Below are positions 45,229 through 53,420 of a stretch of DNA of 64,000 nt, piece after piece; positions within the stretch are counted from its first letter, which is position 1, and each line of letters starts with the position of its first letter. A program made the position numbers and the translations under genes. Location of the stretch: the NCBI RefSeq assembly GCF_000765475.1, contig NZ_JRHO01000014.1, forward strand, positions 575,687 through 639,686, read 5' to 3'. The notes beneath the pieces were generated by a model, which had not been told where the DNA came from, did no database searches, and worked only from the letters and a program-made list of their open reading frames with translations. Source of the DNA: Methanococcoides methylutens. Lineage in GTDB: Archaea > Halobacteriota > Methanosarcinia > Methanosarcinales > Methanosarcinaceae.

Positions 45229-45994
45229 AACAACTGTGATCCGCCTTAAAGATGAGATCCAGCTAAACGACCCCATACTACTTGTTGGCCTTCCGGGAGT
45301 CGGGCATGTTGGAAAGCTTGTTGTCGATCACCTGATCGAGAAACTGGAAGCAGAAAAAATAGTTGAGATTTATTCCCCTCATTTTCCACCACAGGTAATG
45401 GTAAGCGAGGAAAGTACAGTCAAACTTGTCAATAACGAAGTGTACATTTGTAAGACTGACGAAAGGGACCTCGTACTTCTGGGTGGAGACCATCAAAGCA
45501 CAACTACAGATGGTCATTATGAACTTGGAGGCATCTATATCGACCTTGCCGCCGAACTTGGCGTATCCAAGATATTCACTCTTGGAGGATACCCAACAGG
45601 CAAGCTGGAGCACACCGACGAGGTAATGGGTGCTGCCAATGATCTAGAGCTTATCGAGGAACTGAAGGAATTAGGCGTTACTTTCAAACCTAACGAACCC
45701 GGAGGAGGTATCGTAGGTGCATCAGGTCTTTTACTTGGACTCAGTAAGTTCAAGGACATGAAAGCTGCATGTTTGATGGGATTGACATCAGGATACCTGG
45801 TTGACCCGAAAAGTGCACAATCACTCCTGGCTATCTTAAGCAAGCTCCTGAACATAGAGGTCGAGGTAGATGAACTCGAAGAGCGTGCAAAGGACATGGA
45901 GAAGATCGTTGCTAACCTCATGGAAGCAAAGCAACAGCAACAGGGCGTATTGAGAGATACGGCTATTGAAGAAGACCTAAGATACATCGGCTAA
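45221..45994 (+). CDS. Proteasome assembly chaperone family (PAC2) protein
   Basis: A 257-residue ATP-independent chaperone-type protein of the PAC2/PbaB family. Typical segments are DPILLVGLPGVGHVGKLVVD, YSPHFPPQVMVSEE, FTLGGYPTGK, and GGGIVGASGLLLGLSK. A C-terminal helix rich in Glu and Gln follows. ATG 45221 has GGAGG 10 bases upstream inside nop10. Confidence 0.88.
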   Translation: MRETTVIRLKDEIQLNDPILLVGLPGVGHVGKLVVDHLIEKLEAEKIVEIYSPHFPPQVMVSEESTVKLVNNEVYICKTDERDLVLLGGDHQSTTTDGHYELGGIYIDLAAELGVSKIFTLGGYPTGKLEHTDEVMGAANDLELIEELKELGVTFKPNEPGGGIVGASGLLLGLSKFKDMKAACLMGLTSGYLVDPKSAQSLLAILSKLLNIEVEVDELEERAKDMEKIVANLMEAKQQQQGVLRDTAIEEDLRYIG

Positions 45995-46003
45995 GGTGGG
46001 AAC

Positions 46004-47227
46004 ATGCAGATCAATGCTGATCTCCACCTCCATTCTAAATATTCCATGGCTTGCTCCAATAAGATGGAGCTGCCAACCATTGCCGTAGAGGCTAAGAAAA
46101 AAGGCATCGACCTTGTGGCAACAGGCGACTGTATCCACCCGAAATGGCTCGATGACATTAAAACAGCAGCTATGGATGATGAGACAATTCTCATCAATGG
46201 TACTTATTTTATTCCAACTACAGAGATCGAGGACAAGAACCGCGTCCACCATCTCCTTATCCTGCCATCCATCTCAAAAGCCGAAGAGCTGGCAGAGACC
46301 ATGTCAAAATATGCCGACCTTGCAGTCGATGGCAGACCCACGGTAAAACTCGACGGCAGTGAGATAGCACAGATTGCAAAGGACATCGGTGCAATGATCG
46401 GACCCTGCCACGCATTCACCCCATGGACAGCCCTGTATGCATACCACGATTCCCTCGAAAGCTGCTACGGTGACCTCACAGACTACATATCCTTTGTGGA
46501 GCTGGGCTTAAGCGCTGATACCGATTACGCAGACCGCATCAGCGAGCTCCACAGGCTGACCTTCCTGAGCAACTCGGATGCACATTCCCCCTGGTCCAAC
46601 AAGCTCGCACGCGAGTTCACCAGATTCGAGGTACCATCCATCGATTTTGAAGGACTGGAAAAGGCAATCCTCCGCAAGGAAGGCTACAAGGCCACCCTGA
46701 ACGTAGGATTCTTCCCGGAAGAGGGAAAGTACAACGAATCCGCATGCATCAAGTGCTTCACCCACTACAACCTTGAGGAAGCTATTCAGAATAACTGGCG
46801 ATGCCCCCAGTGCAGGGGACAGGTCAAGAAAGGCGTATCTGACAGGATCAACGAACTTGCGGATCTGGAAAAACCGGTACACCCGGACCATCGCCCTGAC
46901 TACCTCCACCTGGCACCCCTTGCAGAGGTCATCATGATGGCACTGGGACATGCCAGCATCACCACCAAAGGTGTAAGAACAGCATGGGAATCACTCGTGG
47001 AAAAGTTCGACAACGAAGTTACAGTCCTCCTCGATACCGACCCCGACCAGCTCGAGATCGTGGACCGGAGGATAGTGGATGCCATACTTGCATTCCGCAA
47101 CGGCGAGGTAATCATCCACCCCGGAGGTGGAGGTCAGTACGGATGGATAGAGCTACCGGACTCAGAACACAAGCCAAAGGAAACGCCCAAAAGTAGCAAG
47201 AACCAGAGTTCCCTTTTCGACTTCTGA
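46004..47227 (+). CDS. Endonuclease Q (EndoQ)
   Basis: PHP-domain endonuclease that cuts 5' of deaminated or abasic bases in DNA (407 residues, TIGR00375 family). Metal ligands of the PHP domain are visible in NADLHLHSKYSMA, TGDCIHPKW, GPCHAFTPW and SNSDAHSPW. A zinc finger CIKCF ... CPQCRG (near residues 250-270) and a helical domain follow. The C-terminal tail ends in SSLFDF, a fair PIP-box-like PCNA motif (Q-S-S-L-F-D-F). Starts 9 bases after the PAC2 gene. Confidence 0.88.
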   Translation: MQINADLHLHSKYSMACSNKMELPTIAVEAKKKGIDLVATGDCIHPKWLDDIKTAAMDDETILINGTYFIPTTEIEDKNRVHHLLILPSISKAEELAETMSKYADLAVDGRPTVKLDGSEIAQIAKDIGAMIGPCHAFTPWTALYAYHDSLESCYGDLTDYISFVELGLSADTDYADRISELHRLTFLSNSDAHSPWSNKLAREFTRFEVPSIDFEGLEKAILRKEGYKATLNVGFFPEEGKYNESACIKCFTHYNLEEAIQNNWRCPQCRGQVKKGVSDRINELADLEKPVHPDHRPDYLHLAPLAEVIMMALGHASITTKGVRTAWESLVEKFDNEVTVLLDTDPDQLEIVDRRIVDAILAFRNGEVIIHPGGGGQYGWIELPDSEHKPKETPKSSKNQSSLFDF

Positions 47228-47278
47228 TACACTTTTTCGACACATATATAACCCATAAACGCTTTCAGAAACAACAAT

Positions 47279-47397
47279 GCCGGGGTGGCAGAGCGGACTA
47301 ATCCAACGGTGAATTAACAGCCGCGGAGTCTATACGCGGCAGGCTCGAGACCTGTTTCTCCTAACGGAGTGCTTGGGTTCAAATCCCAACCCCGGCG
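47279..47397 (+). tRNA. tRNA-Ser (CGA) with 33-nt insertion in the D-arm
   Basis: Acceptor stem GCCGGGG/CCCCGGC with G73, a long variable arm (CTCC/GGAG), T-arm TTGGG-TTCAAAT-CCCAA and anticodon stem GCAGG/CCTGT with loop CTCGAGA give anticodon CGA at 47346-47348, so tRNA-Ser. The gene is 119 nt; removing 47303-47335 restores a normal D-stem (GCA/TGC) and an 86-nt tRNA. The insertion folds into a structure like a bulge-helix-bulge, so it may be a noncanonical intron. CCA is not encoded. Confidence 0.85.
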
Positions 47398-47444
47398 TCT
47401 TATTTTAATGTACTTTTTTTGAGAGGACAAACTTCCACTGAGAT

Positions 47445-47786
47445 TCAATCAAGCTTCCCATAATGGTTCTTCCACTTGTCAGCCCTTTTGAGGAACTCCT
47501 CATAGCCCTCTTTCCGGATGAACTCGATGGATTGCCTGCATTTCCCGCGGGAATAGCCCTTCGTGTACCATTCCTGAACGATCTCACAGGACTCCCATTC
47601 CGAGCAATCGGCACATGTCTCATACTTCTTATCCCTGAAACAGCACAGCTTGATCTTGCACTTCGCCCTGTTGATGTCACGTCCCCCATCTTCATAGCCC
47701 AGCTTACATCCGTGGCAGTTCTTGTTCTTTAATTCGCGACAGGTCCTGCAATAAGCTCCACAGCAACCGATCTCAATTTTAGACAT
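47445..47786 (-). CDS. DUF3795 Cys-rich protein
   Basis: A 113-residue protein with the pattern of the DUF3795 family: CCGAYCRTCRELKNKNCHGC at the start, then CKIKLCCF, TCADCSEW and C near residue 88. About twelve cysteines suggest two metal sites. ATG 47786 gives the usual beginning MSKIEIGCCGAYC. Function unknown. Confidence 0.8.
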   Translation of the reverse strand: MSKIEIGCCGAYCRTCRELKNKNCHGCKLGYEDGGRDINRAKCKIKLCCFRDKKYETCADCSEWESCEIVQEWYTKGYSRGKCRQSIEFIRKEGYEEFLKRADKWKNHYGKLD

Positions 47787-47923
47787 TGACCTTAACTTCC
47801 CAGATCCCGAATTAATATCACAAATCATTAAGAAACACGATTATTAATAGATAACCAACCACGATCCAGCCAAATTCCTTATATCCACAAAAGCTATTCC
47901 CGCATGAAAACGAGGGAAAAAGC

Positions 47924-48841
47924 GTGAAAGGATGGATCTTATACAAACATTCCGAATTGGAATTAAAACCTGAAACATACGAGATCAATCGTCTTCTTGA
48001 AGTTGCTGAAAAGAACAATATTGAAATGAAGGTGTTAACACCGGAACAGTTCGAACTCATTGTCACAAGAGATGATCGCAAAGGCGTTCTTTTAGACGGG
48101 GAAACGGTCTCATTGCCTGATTTCATTCTTCCCCGAATGGGAGCAGAAACATCATATTTTGCACTGGCTATCATAAGACATCTGGAAAGACTTGGAGTAC
48201 ATACCTTCAATTCATCCAACAGTATTGAAACAGTAAAGGACAAGCTATACTCCCAGCAGATACTTGCAGAGGCGGATATCGCATTCCCAAAGACCATGCT
48301 TGCAAAGCATCCCATTGATGTGAACCTTGTTGAAGAACAATTTGGATTCCCGTTAATTGTAAAAACACTTTCAGGGTCAATGGGAAGTGGCGTATTCCTT
48401 TCCGAGAACAAGTCCAACTTCATAGACCTGATGGAGCTCATACGTTCAACAAGGAGCAACGTTAATTTCATCATTCAGGAATTTGTCAAATCCAGTATGG
48501 GACGTGATCTTCGTGTGATCATCATTGGAGGACGTGCCGTTGCCTGTATGGAAAGAGTCGCCCAGAAAGGAGATTTCAAAGCTAACTTCTCAAGAGGAGG
48601 AATGGTCAGATCCTTTGAGATGACACCGGAAATTGAATGGTTAGCTACCGAAACTGCAAAGGTCTTTGGTCTTGAGATCTCAGGGATAGACCTTCTCTTT
48701 GACGGAGAACACTTCAAGGTCTGTGAAGCGAACTCATCACCAGGCTTCGAAGGAGTGGAAAGCTGCTGTGATAAGGACATAGCACAGGAAATGTACGACT
48801 TTATCAGGGTAAGGCTCGGAATGTTCCCGGAAGAAGAATAA
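47924..48841 (+). CDS. RimK-type alpha-L-glutamate ligase, ATP-grasp
   Basis: A 305-residue ATP-grasp ligase: N-terminal preATP domain, then FPLIVKTLSGSMGSGVFLSE (ATP-binding glycine loop), FVKSSMGRDLRVIIIGGRAV, and the metal site CEANSSPGFEGVE. In methanogens relatives add glutamate to tetrahydromethanopterin (MptN, giving tetrahydrosarcinapterin) or to coenzyme F420 (CofF); I cannot choose between these from sequence alone. Start is GTG with GAGGG upstream. Confidence 0.82.
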   Translation: MKGWILYKHSELELKPETYEINRLLEVAEKNNIEMKVLTPEQFELIVTRDDRKGVLLDGETVSLPDFILPRMGAETSYFALAIIRHLERLGVHTFNSSNSIETVKDKLYSQQILAEADIAFPKTMLAKHPIDVNLVEEQFGFPLIVKTLSGSMGSGVFLSENKSNFIDLMELIRSTRSNVNFIIQEFVKSSMGRDLRVIIIGGRAVACMERVAQKGDFKANFSRGGMVRSFEMTPEIEWLATETAKVFGLEISGIDLLFDGEHFKVCEANSSPGFEGVESCCDKDIAQEMYDFIRVRLGMFPEEE

Positions 48842-48878
48842 GAACTCAAAAGAAAGAAGAAGAGGCTCTGAAAAAGAA

Positions 48879-48899
48879 TGAGGTTTCCTTAAAACCTCA
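48879..48899 (-). terminator. Terminator of the chagasin-like gene
   Basis: Hairpin TGAGGTTT/AAACCTCA overlapping the stop codon, followed on the minus strand by ATTCTTTTTC. It lies between two convergent genes. Confidence 0.5.
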
Positions 48900-49742
48900 C
48901 CCCATCACGTTGTCCATAGTGAACTCAAAGGTATCCGTCACACCGTTCACATCCACCGTATAGACACCTGCTTCAAGACCATACACGTCCAGAGGGATGT
49001 TCACCTCAAAGGGTACAAGTGCCTGTGTGCACATGGCATCTGCCGGCCTCTTGGTCTTCAGGGCCACATTAAAGGTGTTCCCATCCCTTGTGACCTCGAT
49101 GTTTTCTTCATCGATTACAGTGCATCCGTCAGGAAGGTATCCTGTTGCACCCACACTAACCTGCAGCGGGAATGACTCCATCATGAAGATCTCGATGTCA
49201 TCGACCATTGCATCACGAATGATGTATTCGGTGTCATCAACGTCGGTGATTGGATCATCCCCATCAGCGTCATCCTCGCTGTCATGTTCACCTGAAGCAA
49301 GGACAGTTACGATCATGCTGAATGTATCCTCATCGCCGGTTGTATTTTCCCAGGGCCTCTTGTAGATCGCAGAGATCTCGTAGGTTCCTTCGGTTTCTGC
49401 CTGAAGCTTCCATTCATGGATGCCACCTGCTCCCACCAGACCTTCATCTTCCGGAGCAATAAAATCGTCTCCGATCAGTTTCAGACCTTCAGGGACCGTG
49501 AGGTTCCAGGAATAACCTGTTGTCGGGTTTTCTTTAAGTTTCAGCACAATGAGATCATTTTGTTCCATTGTGACCTCACTTGCATTTGCATCCTCAGTTA
49601 ACACTGTCCCCGATTCAACGACCTCTACATCATCAGTAAGATCAATATTTCCATTTTCTGTGCAGCCCATTGAAAAAGCAGCCATTGTAACTGCCACGAT
49701 GGTTATCAGGACCAGAATGCCCATACCTATATATTTTGACAT
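48897..49742 (-). CDS. Chagasin-family (I42) protease inhibitor lipoprotein
   Basis: A 281-residue exported protein. A signal sequence ends in the lipobox-like SMGC (Cys27). The chagasin domain (residues about 55-150) has all three inhibitory loops: NPTTGYSW, GAGGIHEWKL and YKRPWE. An acidic linker (EHDSEDDADGDDPITDVDD) leads to a second domain with VSVGATGYLPDGCTVIDEEN, probably a separate beta fold. Chagasin blocks papain-like cysteine proteases in parasites; the target here is unknown. Confidence 0.85.
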   Translation of the reverse strand: MSKYIGMGILVLITIVAVTMAAFSMGCTENGNIDLTDDVEVVESGTVLTEDANASEVTMEQNDLIVLKLKENPTTGYSWNLTVPEGLKLIGDDFIAPEDEGLVGAGGIHEWKLQAETEGTYEISAIYKRPWENTTGDEDTFSMIVTVLASGEHDSEDDADGDDPITDVDDTEYIIRDAMVDDIEIFMMESFPLQVSVGATGYLPDGCTVIDEENIEVTRDGNTFNVALKTKRPADAMCTQALVPFEVNIPLDVYGLEAGVYTVDVNGVTDTFEFTMDNVMG

Positions 49743-49862
49743 GATAATTTATCTCCTGTATCTATGCAAATGAATAACTCGTAGCTATATATCCATTACT
49801 TAAGCTACGAATTGACCCGAAGTCATCCAATAACGATTATACAGTAAGGAGAATACAAAACC

Positions 49863-50570
49863 TCATTTATGGAGGCGCTTCTGGACAGCTTCACTGGTAA
49901 GCTCTTTTAGTGCATCAGTCCCTATCCATCTGGCACTGGCAAGATTCGAACCGGTAAGTCTTTGTGACACTTCAATAGCTTTTTTGTTCAGCTCGATATT
50001 ACGTTTGCCGATCTGCCTTAAAGCCCAGTTAACTGCCTTCTTCACAAAGTTCCGGGCATCCTTAGATTCCCTTTCAATTATCGGTAAGAAATCCTCGAAA
50101 ACGGAATCATTCGCCTTTTTGTCCGCCACAGCCATCCTTGCCATGAGGACAAAACCCGAGCGTTTCACGAACTCCTCTTTCCGGGAGCTCCACTCGATGG
50201 CTTTCCTGTAAGAGTGAGGGGTTTTCTGGAAGAGGTTCATACAGCACTGGTCGCATAGCTCCCAGTAGTCAAAGTCACTGACCCAACCCTCCATCTGTTT
50301 TTCCGTAACCTGCTTAGGATCATCCACCATGGAAGCGAGGATCATGGTCTCCCTGTACCCCTTATCCCATAGCATGAGAGCCAGTTTGTGATCCTTACCG
50401 GTCTCTTTTGCAAGATGTCTGAGCTCCGGAATTGATACACCATAGCACTTTTCAGGCGTGATCCAGAAATGTGCCATGCCCCCTATGGCCTCGGGATCGC
50501 TCATACCTTCCAGTTTGGATATGATATCATCAAAGATCTCTTCTGTTGTACCCACACGAACATTCCCCAT
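49863..50570 (-). CDS. DNA alkylation repair (AlkD-like HEAT repeat) protein
   Basis: A 235-residue all-helical protein. WITPEKCYGVSIPELRHLAK, GYRETMILASMVDDPKQVTE, WELCDQCC and FVKKAVNWALRQIGKRN match the AlkD family of DNA alkylation repair glycosylases. No ribosome-binding site is visible; TATAT lies about 20 bases before the ATG, so a short or absent leader is possible. Confidence 0.85.
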   Translation of the reverse strand: MGNVRVGTTEEIFDDIISKLEGMSDPEAIGGMAHFWITPEKCYGVSIPELRHLAKETGKDHKLALMLWDKGYRETMILASMVDDPKQVTEKQMEGWVSDFDYWELCDQCCMNLFQKTPHSYRKAIEWSSRKEEFVKRSGFVLMARMAVADKKANDSVFEDFLPIIERESKDARNFVKKAVNWALRQIGKRNIELNKKAIEVSQRLTGSNLASARWIGTDALKELTSEAVQKRLHK

Positions 50571-50657
50571 GTTTTCAAATATTCATATAGTACATTGCAG
50601 GTATGCTTCTTAAATATTATTAGAGGATACTTTTTTATTAAGTAAAAAGGGGAAAAT

Positions 50658-51767
50658 ATGAAAGGCGAAATAAGTAAACTGGTTACATTCATCCTGATAA
50701 TACTGTTCGCAACAACAGCCCTTGCATCAGAGAACGCCGGGAATGATGCGAATACGATCGTCAACATAGATGAGATATACAGCACCATTGATTCCTGTGA
50801 CATCACACTTTCATCTTCTTCAACAGTAGAAGACCTCACCCTTGAAGTACAGCTTATGCGTGAAGGCAGTATCATCGACAGTGCCACCATCTCCATAGAT
50901 AGTATCAACATGAATTCCAGGGTCATAAAGATCATCCAGTGGGATACAAAGACAGCAGAGGATGGTGCCTATGATATACATGCGCAGGTCCTTAACGATG
51001 AGAAGGAGCTCATTTCCACAGAATATGAGTTCGTTCACGGCAGGCAGGTGATTCCCGAGGTGGTGATCGAAGGCACCATTGCCAATTCTGAAGGCGTGAC
51101 AGCGGTCATCAGGCCTGTTGACGCAACTCTTGTAGATATAGAGTACATGCTCGTGGACGGTTTTGATGTCATCTACCTTGCAAAGGACGAAAAAGTATCC
51201 GTACATACGACCCCCCTTACGGTCCATAAGAGATGGAACACCCTTCTTTTGAACAATAAGGAATACACCGGACTTGTAAAGGTCAGGCCATCCAGTGAAA
51301 AGACCGCCATTGTGGTAACAGACATTTTCACTTCAATGGATGATGCAAAGATCACCGATGTGTACAAGGATGAGATCGGTGCAAGTGCTACCATTGAAGG
51401 AAGTTCACAGGTGCCCTTTGACGGGTATGTGCAATTCACAGCCTATGATGAGAACGGGGAGAATGTTGTCGAATCCGCCATCATGCGATCACCCATACTC
51501 CTCACAGAAGATGACGAGACCGTAGAAGCCATCTGGGATAGCAGGCTCACGGAAGGCAAATACAAACTTGTTATCGAGATCATAGGCAATGACGGGAACG
51601 GGCTCGACATCCGGGAAACCATTATCGATGTGGAAGAAAGTGCAACAATATCGAACAATGTTCCTGAAGAAGCAGAAGATGACAGCAGCATACCATCATT
51701 CCTGATCACACAGGCTGCATTTGTTCTTGCCACTGTGGTATTTGTGCTCCGCAGAAGAAACGCATGA
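50658..51767 (+). CDS. Exported protein with C-terminal membrane anchor
   Basis: A 369-residue protein with a signal peptide (LVTFILIILFATTALAS), repeated immunoglobulin-like beta regions (TLEVQLMREGSIIDSATISI; VHGRQVIPEVVIEGTIANSE) and a C-terminal hydrophobic segment (FLITQAAFVLATVVFVLRRR), so it is surface-exposed with an anchor. The function is not recognised. It precedes an FtsX-type permease by 15 bases, suggesting the two act together at the cell surface. AGGGG lies about 5 bases before the ATG. Confidence 0.7.
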   Translation: MKGEISKLVTFILIILFATTALASENAGNDANTIVNIDEIYSTIDSCDITLSSSSTVEDLTLEVQLMREGSIIDSATISIDSINMNSRVIKIIQWDTKTAEDGAYDIHAQVLNDEKELISTEYEFVHGRQVIPEVVIEGTIANSEGVTAVIRPVDATLVDIEYMLVDGFDVIYLAKDEKVSVHTTPLTVHKRWNTLLLNNKEYTGLVKVRPSSEKTAIVVTDIFTSMDDAKITDVYKDEIGASATIEGSSQVPFDGYVQFTAYDENGENVVESAIMRSPILLTEDDETVEAIWDSRLTEGKYKLVIEIIGNDGNGLDIRETIIDVEESATISNNVPEEAEDDSSIPSFLITQAAFVLATVVFVLRRRNA

Positions 51768-51782
51768 TGGAAAGTGATCCCA

Positions 51783-52940
51783 ATGCCATATGAGCTGTTC
51801 ATTGCCCTCAGACATCTCAAAAGCAGGCGTCGTCAGTCACTCATATCCATAAGTGCCATTGGGATCGCGGTCACAATACTCGTGATCTCGAACGCTTTTA
51901 TGGCAGGATTCACAGAAGAGATCTATGATGTGACCGTCGAGAACCTCCCACATGTGGTAGTTACCCCTGCTGAGGAAGAGGAATACATCCATTTTTACAA
52001 TAGCATCATCCCCCGTATAGAAGGGATCGAGGGGGTGGTGGGAACCTCGCCCGCCCTGGATGGGGAAGCTACCCTTCAATACAAGGAGCAGACACTCAAC
52101 GTCTTAATGAGAGGAATAGAACCCGAAAAGGAAGATTCTGTATCCCACATCTCAGAGGACATGATAGAAGGGGACCTCTACAAGCTTATCCACTCCAAGA
52201 ATACAATTGTGATCGGTGACAGCCTTGCAGAGGAACTTGATGTGAAGATAGGCGATAAACTGTCCGTAAACTTCCCCACAGCAAACCCGGCATCCTATGA
52301 GATAGTAGGAATCTTTGACACAGGAACACCTGCAGACGATATCCTTACATACACATCCCTGAAGACCGCACAGGCATTCTATGATAGCGGCGATGCCATC
52401 AATGTTATCAACATCCGCCTTGCAGACTACAACGAAGACAAGAAGGTCGCAAAAGAGATCGAAGCTCTCGGTTACGAAGCATCTGGCTGGACAGAGACAA
52501 ATCCGGAGATCCTCCAGACCATCACCATTGAAACAACATCCAACAACATAATACTCGCACTCATACTCCTGATAGCATCGTTCGGAGTGGTCAGCACACT
52601 GAACATGGTGGTAATGGAAAAGGTAAAAGAGATAGGCGTTCTGATGGCCATGGGAGCACCTGCTTCCGTCATACGCAGGATCTTCATTTTGGAAAGCGGA
52701 ATCCTGGGGTTGATCGGTGCTGTCACAGGCTGCCTGCTTGGAACTGCCATTGCCCTGGCGATAGGAAGTTATCCGGTCCCTGCTGAATTTTATGGTATTG
52801 AGAAGATACCGGTGATCATCAACATTTCAGACATAATTATAACTGTTGTAGTCGTTTTTTTCCTCAACCTGATCGCAGGCGTTTACCCTGCCCAGCGCGC
52901 AGCCGGGCTGGATCCATTAGAGGCAATTTCAACACATTGA
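51783..52940 (+). CDS. FtsX/MacB-type ABC transporter permease
   Basis: A 385-residue permease of the LolC/MacB superfamily: one span near the N-terminus (LISISAIGIAVTILVISNAF), a large extracytoplasmic domain (residues about 40-240), and three C-terminal spans (SIASFGVVSTLNMVV-like, GLIGAVTGCLLGTAIALAIG, IIITVVVVFFLNLIAGVYPA). The ending PAQRAAGLDPLEAI is typical. The usual partner ATPase is not adjacent. ATG 51783 is chosen over GTG 51774 for spacing from GGA. Confidence 0.85.
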   Translation: MPYELFIALRHLKSRRRQSLISISAIGIAVTILVISNAFMAGFTEEIYDVTVENLPHVVVTPAEEEEYIHFYNSIIPRIEGIEGVVGTSPALDGEATLQYKEQTLNVLMRGIEPEKEDSVSHISEDMIEGDLYKLIHSKNTIVIGDSLAEELDVKIGDKLSVNFPTANPASYEIVGIFDTGTPADDILTYTSLKTAQAFYDSGDAINVINIRLADYNEDKKVAKEIEALGYEASGWTETNPEILQTITIETTSNNIILALILLIASFGVVSTLNMVVMEKVKEIGVLMAMGAPASVIRRIFILESGILGLIGAVTGCLLGTAIALAIGSYPVPAEFYGIEKIPVIINISDIIITVVVVFFLNLIAGVYPAQRAAGLDPLEAISTH

Positions 52941-53041
52941 AAATAAATAGATTTGTTTCAGTGGTAACGCCGTTACGCCATTATAATATAGTAGATGTGA
53001 TAGTTTAAATCGATCCAAAGAAGCTTTCCTGCCGTTAAGTG

Positions 53042-53047
53042 TATATA
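53042..53047 (+). promoter_or_regulatory. TATA box of candidate small RNA copy 1
   Basis: TATATA in the context AAGTGTATATACAATTA, 33 bases before the first arm of the stem; the expected start is near 53070. Confidence 0.5.
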
Positions 53048-53069
53048 CAATTAGGAAATAGTCCAAATT

Positions 53070-53167
53070 GTGTAATGAGCGGGACCCTAATTTCTTTTCA
53101 AGTACCCCCACTCCCCAACCCGCTCATGTCACTTTACATCAGTATTTTGCTTAATGAACTGTTTTTT
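53070..53167 (+). ncRNA. Candidate small RNA, copy 1
   Basis: A TATA box 25-28 bases upstream, a perfect 9-base stem ATGAGCGGG (53075-53083) with CCCGCTCAT (53119-53127), a 35-base pyrimidine-rich loop ending in ACCCCCACTCCCCAA, and a T6 run at 53162-53167 define a possible transcript of about 98 nt. The C-rich loop could pair with G-rich ribosome-binding sites. Expression is not shown by sequence alone. Confidence 0.5.
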
Positions 53168-53236
53168 GTAGATGTTGACGAAGAGATTGTAATACATTAT
53201 TGTATATTAGACAAAGGTATAATTTGCCGTAAAGTG

Positions 53237-53242
53237 TATATA
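53237..53242 (+). promoter_or_regulatory. TATA box of candidate small RNA copy 2
   Basis: TATATA in the same context (AAGTGTATATACAATTA) and at the same 33-base distance from the stem as in copy 1. Confidence 0.5.
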
Positions 53243-53264
53243 CAATTACGAGGTAGTATTCGTT

Positions 53265-53362
53265 GTGTAATGAGCGGGGCCCTAATTTCTTTTCAAGTAC
53301 CCCCACTCCCCAACCCGCTCATGCCACATTTCATCAGCATCTCATTTAATGAACTGTTTTTT
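53265..53362 (+). ncRNA. Candidate small RNA, copy 2
   Basis: Same arrangement as copy 1: stem ATGAGCGGG (53270-53278) with CCCGCTCAT (53314-53322), identical C-rich loop apart from one base (G for A next to the stem) and a T6 run at 53357-53362. The 3' part diverges from copy 1 more than the stem and loop do. Confidence 0.5.
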
Positions 53363-53420
53363 AGACATGTCAATGACAATACAGTAATGCTGTATTGTAT
53401 ATTGCACAATCGTATAATTA

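Larger units (their letters stand above)
53033..53420 (+). repeat. Two tandem copies of a 195-bp unit
   Basis: Copies begin near 53033 and 53228, offset by exactly 195 bases. A 61-base core (53068-53128 and 53263-53323) differs at one position. Identity is high from the TATA box to a T-run and then falls off, though ATTGTATATT and GTATAATT recur near the end. The gap of about 480 bases between the permease and cofD contains nothing else. An open frame crosses both copies but is probably not a gene. Confidence 0.9.
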
